Assembly: GCF_040499845.1 (NCBI RefSeq)
Contig: NZ_CP159342.1
Span: 3,224,001-3,288,000 of the forward strand
Length of the DNA: 64,000 bases
Direction: 5' to 3'
DNA from: Micromonospora sp. CCTCC AA 2012012
Lineage (GTDB): Bacteria; Actinomycetota; Actinomycetes; Mycobacteriales; Micromonosporaceae
Part shown: in pieces, positions 61,985 to 64,000 of the stretch
Layout: each line of letters opens with the position of its first letter
Numbering within the stretch: the first letter of the stretch is position 1
Position numbers and translations under genes: made by a program
The notes under the pieces: model-generated
What the model was told of the DNA's origin: nothing
The model's database searches: none
The model's input: the letters and a program-made list of their open reading frames with translations, nothing else

Positions 61985-62082
61985 CGTCGTACGCGTTAAT
62001 GTTTTCTGGTTGCCGGCGAAAGTTCACCAGCCGGTCATCCGGGCGTAAACCCCACCATCCCCCGCAGAAGTGAGGAACGGCA

Positions 62083-63621
62083 ATGACGCAGGACCGCACC
62101 ACCGCACCGGACGCCACGCCGGCGAGCCCGGCACCCTGGCGCCCCTCGCGGACGGTGGCCGTGATCCTCGCGGGGGGCACCGGGACCCGGCTCGGACTGG
62201 GCATCCCGAAGCAGCTGCTGAAGATCGCCGGTAAGCCGATCATCGAGCACACCCTGGCCGTCTTCGAGGCCGCGCCGGAGATCGACGAGATCATCGTGCT
62301 GATGGCCACCGGGCACGTCCCCGACGCCCAGCAGATCGTCGCGAACGCCGGCTTCCGCAAGGTGACCCAGGTCATCGAAGGCGGGGACACCCGCAACGCC
62401 ACCACCCGGATCGCGCTCGACGCGGTCGGCGAGGGCGACGTCAACATCCTCTTCCACGACGCGGTCCGCCCGCTGGTCAGCGCCCGCATCGTCCGCGAGT
62501 GCGTCAACGCGCTCTGGTCCTACTCGGCGGTCGACGTGGCCATCCCGTCCGCCGACACGATCATCCAGGTCGACGCCGACGACTGCATCACCGACATCCC
62601 GGTCCGCTCGACGCTGCGCCGCGGCCAGACCCCGCAGGCGTTCCGCTCCGGCACCATCCGGGAGGCGTACCGGCGGGCCGAGGGCGACCCCGACTTCGCC
62701 GCCACCGACGACTGCGGCGTGGTGCTGCGCTACCTGCCCGGCACGCCGATCAAGGTGATCGACGGCTCCGACGAGAACATCAAGGTCACCCACCCGGTCG
62801 ACGTGCACCTGGCGGACAAGCTCTTCCAGCTCGCCGCCGCGCAGGCGCCCCGGCTGACCAACCACGGCTACGCCGAGGAGCTGACCGGGCGGACCATCGT
62901 GGTCTTCGGCGGCAGCTACGGCATCGGTCACGACCTCACCGAGCTGGCCCGCCGCCACGGCGCGCAGGTCTTCCCGTTCAGCCGCTCCACCACCGGCACC
63001 CACGTCGAGCGGGCCGAGGACGTGTCGGCCGCGCTGAAGACCGCCTTCGAGGCCACCGGCCGGATCGACCACGTGGTGGTCACCGCCGGGATCCTGGAGA
63101 AGGGCGCGCTGGCCGAGATGGACGAGGCCACCATGGACCGGCTCCTGCACGTCAACTTCGTCGGCCCGGTGACCATCGCCCGGCAGTCGCTGCCGTACCT
63201 CCAGCAGACCAAGGGTCAGCTGCTGCTCTACACGTCCAGCTCGTACACCCGGGGGCGGGCCCGCTACGCGCTCTATTCCGCCACCAAGGCCGCCCTGGTC
63301 AACCTGACCCAGGCGCTCGCCGACGAGTGGGCCGAGTTCGGCGTACGGGTCAACTGCGTCAACCCGGAGCGGACCGCCACCCCGATGCGGACCAGGGCGT
63401 TCGGCGAGGAGCCGGAGGGCACGCTGCTCTCCTCCGAGGCGGTGGCCCAGGCGTCCCTGGACGTGCTCATCTCCGACCTGACCGGCCAGGTGATCGACGT
63501 CCGCCGGGACCCCGGCGAGCAGGCCGCGCCGGTGCCCGCCGAGCCGGTCGCGCGGGTCGCGGCGGTGCCGGCCCAGCCCGGCGCGCCCGCGTCGGAGCTT
63601 CCCGCCGACGTGGACGCCTGA
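62083..63621 (+). CDS. Fused CDP-ribitol synthase (cytidylyltransferase + ribulose-5-phosphate reductase)
   Basis: Two-domain enzyme of 512 aa. Residues 20-250 are an IspD/TarI-type cytidylyltransferase (VAVILAGGTGTRLGLGIPKQ, DAVRPLVS, RRGQTPQAF). Residues 265-480 are a short-chain reductase with GGSYGIG (276-282), a TSSSY serine and Tyr398/Lys402 in YSATK. Same order as Haemophilus Bcs1, which reduces ribulose-5-phosphate and makes CDP-ribitol, unlike the separate TarI/TarJ of firmicutes. The Ala/Pro-rich tail (about 490-512) is extra. The ATG at 62083 has GAGGA seven bases ahead. It supplies the polyol donor for the phosphotransferase at 35464 and sits next to the exporter genes. Confidence 0.88.
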   Translation: MTQDRTTAPDATPASPAPWRPSRTVAVILAGGTGTRLGLGIPKQLLKIAGKPIIEHTLAVFEAAPEIDEIIVLMATGHVPDAQQIVANAGFRKVTQVIEGGDTRNATTRIALDAVGEGDVNILFHDAVRPLVSARIVRECVNALWSYSAVDVAIPSADTIIQVDADDCITDIPVRSTLRRGQTPQAFRSGTIREAYRRAEGDPDFAATDDCGVVLRYLPGTPIKVIDGSDENIKVTHPVDVHLADKLFQLAAAQAPRLTNHGYAEELTGRTIVVFGGSYGIGHDLTELARRHGAQVFPFSRSTTGTHVERAEDVSAALKTAFEATGRIDHVVVTAGILEKGALAEMDEATMDRLLHVNFVGPVTIARQSLPYLQQTKGQLLLYTSSSYTRGRARYALYSATKAALVNLTQALADEWAEFGVRVNCVNPERTATPMRTRAFGEEPEGTLLSSEAVAQASLDVLISDLTGQVIDVRRDPGEQAAPVPAEPVARVAAVPAQPGAPASELPADVDA

Positions 63622-63649
63622 CCACCCGAGCCCGGAACGGACGACCGAC

Positions 63650-64000
63650 ATGCGTGGTGACCTGGTCCGGAAACTGCTCGCCCGGGTGCTGACCACCGGG
63701 CTGGCGGTGCTGGCGTTCCTCGTGCTGGCCCTCACCGGGGCGACCGGCTGGGGGCTGGCGATCGCGGTGGCCGCGCTCGCCTCGGCGGCCGTGGAACGCC
63801 GGATCCGGCCGGGCGCCGACGGCGTCGCCGAGTCCGTCCTGGTCGCCGCTGCCATCCTGGTCGGCTACGCCCGCCGGCTCGACGACGGCTTCGACCCGGC
63901 GCTGGCCGCCACCGCGCTGGTGCTGCTCGGCCTCGTCCTGCTGGTCGGGCCGCTACGCCAGGCGGGCGCGCTGGAGCTGCGCGCCGCCAACCTGCCGGTC
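63650..64000 (+). CDS. Membrane protein, N-terminal part (cut by window end)
   Basis: The first 117 residues of a protein that continues past the window. Three to four hydrophobic helices are visible (VLTTGLAVLAFLVLALTGATG, AIAVAALASAAV, SVLVAAAILVGYA and LVLLGLVLLVGPLRQ). The N-terminal membrane layout recalls the polyol-phosphate transferase at 35464-37218, so a second TagF-like enzyme is possible but cannot be shown. It begins 28 bases after the CDP-ribitol synthase gene and is likely cotranscribed with it. The ATG at 63650 has no strong ribosome site. Confidence 0.6.
   Translation, partial: MRGDLVRKLLARVLTTGLAVLAFLVLALTGATGWGLAIAVAALASAAVERRIRPGADGVAESVLVAAAILVGYARRLDDGFDPALAATALVLLGLVLLVGPLRQAGALELRAANLPV

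Overview
The window is chromosomal DNA of a very GC-rich actinobacterium. Nearly every third codon position is G or C, GTG starts are common, and several genes have a TANNNT box 6-7 bases before the start codon, the usual leaderless arrangement in actinobacteria. The GlgE-type glucan pathway and the mix of cell-wall genes fit a Micromonospora-like member of the Micromonosporaceae. That placement is inferred from gene content; there is no rRNA here to confirm it. I found no tRNA, rRNA, CRISPR array, transposase, prophage or replication origin.

Layout. (1) 35-5903, leftward: a polysaccharide block with a family 2 glycosyltransferase, a Wzx-like flippase, a Wzy-like polymerase and a large O-acyltransferase with an SGNH domain. 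(2) 6137-11701: a secreted three-part M14 carboxypeptidase, a second membrane acyltransferase and an NAD kinase homologue. (3) 11708-23841: a UDP-GlcNAc 2-epimerase homologue, then a glycogen/alpha-glucan module of pgm and glgC leftward and glgA(glgM), a methyltransferase, glgE and glgB rightward, followed by an M48 membrane protease. (4) 24162-26346: a secreted protein with collagen-like Gly-Gln-Gln repeats, then 580 bases without genes that hold two copies of a long palindrome and G-rich direct repeats. (5) 26347-34705: an App1-type phosphatase, a membrane GT-C-like protein, yaaA, an unknown protein, an orphan TAXI lipoprotein facing a two-component system, and small proteins.

(6) 34865-54171: a large surface-glycan cluster. 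It holds a sugar N-acetyltransferase (WlbB type), a CDP-polyol phosphotransferase, a nucleotide-sugar 6-dehydrogenase, a second UDP-GlcNAc 2-epimerase, many glycosyltransferases and several polytopic membrane proteins. (7) 54245-57054: a regulator that fuses an IS30-type HTH to a MarR-like domain, divergent from a DUF4097 protein and an alpha/beta hydrolase, and then a cold-shock-domain protein. (8) 57145-64000: a WlbA-type oxidoreductase and WlbC-type aminotransferase with overlapping stop and start, a TetR regulator, a TagGH-type ABC exporter, a fused CDP-ribitol synthase, and the start of a membrane protein cut by the window edge.

How the genes fit together. Regions 6 and 8 together encode homologues of all five steps that turn UDP-GlcNAc into a UDP-2,3-diacetamido-2,3-dideoxyuronic acid (6-dehydrogenase, 3-oxidase, aminotransferase, N-acetyltransferase, 2-epimerase). 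They also carry the genes for a ribitol-phosphate teichoic-acid-like backbone: CDP-ribitol synthesis, polyol-phosphate polymerase, decorating glycosyltransferases and a TagGH exporter. The simplest reading is a wall teichoic-acid-type polymer decorated or alternated with a diacetamido-uronic acid, beside a separate Wzx/Wzy polysaccharide at the left end. Convergent gene pairs are separated by strong perfect hairpins, and several divergent pairs have readable promoter/operator layouts.
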